NCBI GenBank assembly: GCA_934339005.1
Contig: CAKRHR010000084.1
Location: 1 to 5,328 of the forward strand
DNA: 5,328 nt
Reading direction: 5' to 3'
Source of the DNA: an uncultured Catenibacillus sp.
Lineage (GTDB): Bacteria > Bacillota > Clostridia > Lachnospirales > Lachnospiraceae
Notes under the pieces: model-generated
Database searches by the model: none
Told to the model about the DNA's origin: nothing
Seen by the model: the letters and a program-made list of their open reading frames with translations, nothing else
Shown: positions 5,234 to 5,328 of the stretch, one piece after another
How positions within the stretch are numbered: position 1 is the stretch's first letter
How the letters are laid out: each line of letters starts with the position of its first letter
Translations under genes and position numbers: made by a program

Positions 5234-5328
5234 ATGTTTGTTGATAAAGCAAAAATATATATCCGGTCAGGCAAGGGCGGCGACGGACATGTCAGTTTTC
5301 GTCGAGAACTTTTTGTTCCGGCCGGCGG
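5234..5328 (+). CDS. obgE: Obg-family GTPase, N-terminal fragment
   Basis: The first 31 codons are present and the gene runs off the window end. The translation MFVDKAKIYIRSGKGGDGHV, followed by SFRRELFVPAG, is the start of the glycine-rich Obg fold (expected family form: F-V-D-x-x-x-I-x-V, then G-x-G-G-x-G, then F-R-R-E). Obg is an essential GTPase in late 50S subunit assembly and stress signalling; the GTP-binding domain lies outside the window. ATG 5234 follows GAGG (5224-5227) by 6 bases. Its place after rpmA is standard in Firmicutes, but a terminator lies between, so expression depends on read-through or on a promoter I cannot identify in the short gap. Confidence 0.96.
   Translation, partial: MFVDKAKIYIRSGKGGDGHVSFRRELFVPAG

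Overview
The window looks like a chromosomal housekeeping segment from a low-GC Firmicute, most likely class Clostridia (Lachnospiraceae-like). This rests on three things: the gene order radical SAM – DUF2344 – RNase G ... rplU – prp – rpmA – obgE, the Firmicutes-type N-terminal extension on ribosomal protein L27 paired with a Prp protease gene, and strong GGAGG ribosome binding sites with AT-rich spacers. Every supported gene is on the + strand. I see no mobile element, CRISPR array, tRNA, rRNA or sign of recent transfer.

Bases 1-3269 are one tightly packed block. It starts with the C-terminal part of a TIGR03960-type radical SAM protein, cut by the window start. This overlaps a DUF2344 (TIGR03936, radical SAM-linked) gene by 11 bases. 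Three bases later comes a compact ribonuclease E/G-type gene, and its end overlaps a small PAP2-type membrane phosphatase gene. The overlaps and weak internal ribosome binding sites suggest translational coupling and a shared transcript.

Bases 3270-3999 hold a cytidylate-kinase-like gene. It has its own extended -10 promoter, and no convincing terminator separates it from the block before. A perfect 25-base tandem duplication covers its stop codon, and a terminator-like hairpin follows.

Bases 4100-5167 are the ribosomal unit: a sigma-A type promoter, a structured leader in the position and style of the L21 leader, rplU, prp and rpmA. L21 and L27 are large-subunit proteins. Prp is the cysteine protease that removes the L27 N-terminal extension, so enzyme and substrate are encoded side by side. 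An intrinsic terminator follows rpmA, and then the first 31 codons of obgE, a ribosome-assembly GTPase, run off the window end.

I do not see a clearly new biological system. The least understood part is the radical SAM / DUF2344 pair next to RNase G. The structurally interesting parts are the Prp-L27 pair, the L21 leader, the duplicated stop-codon region and the very short RNase G.
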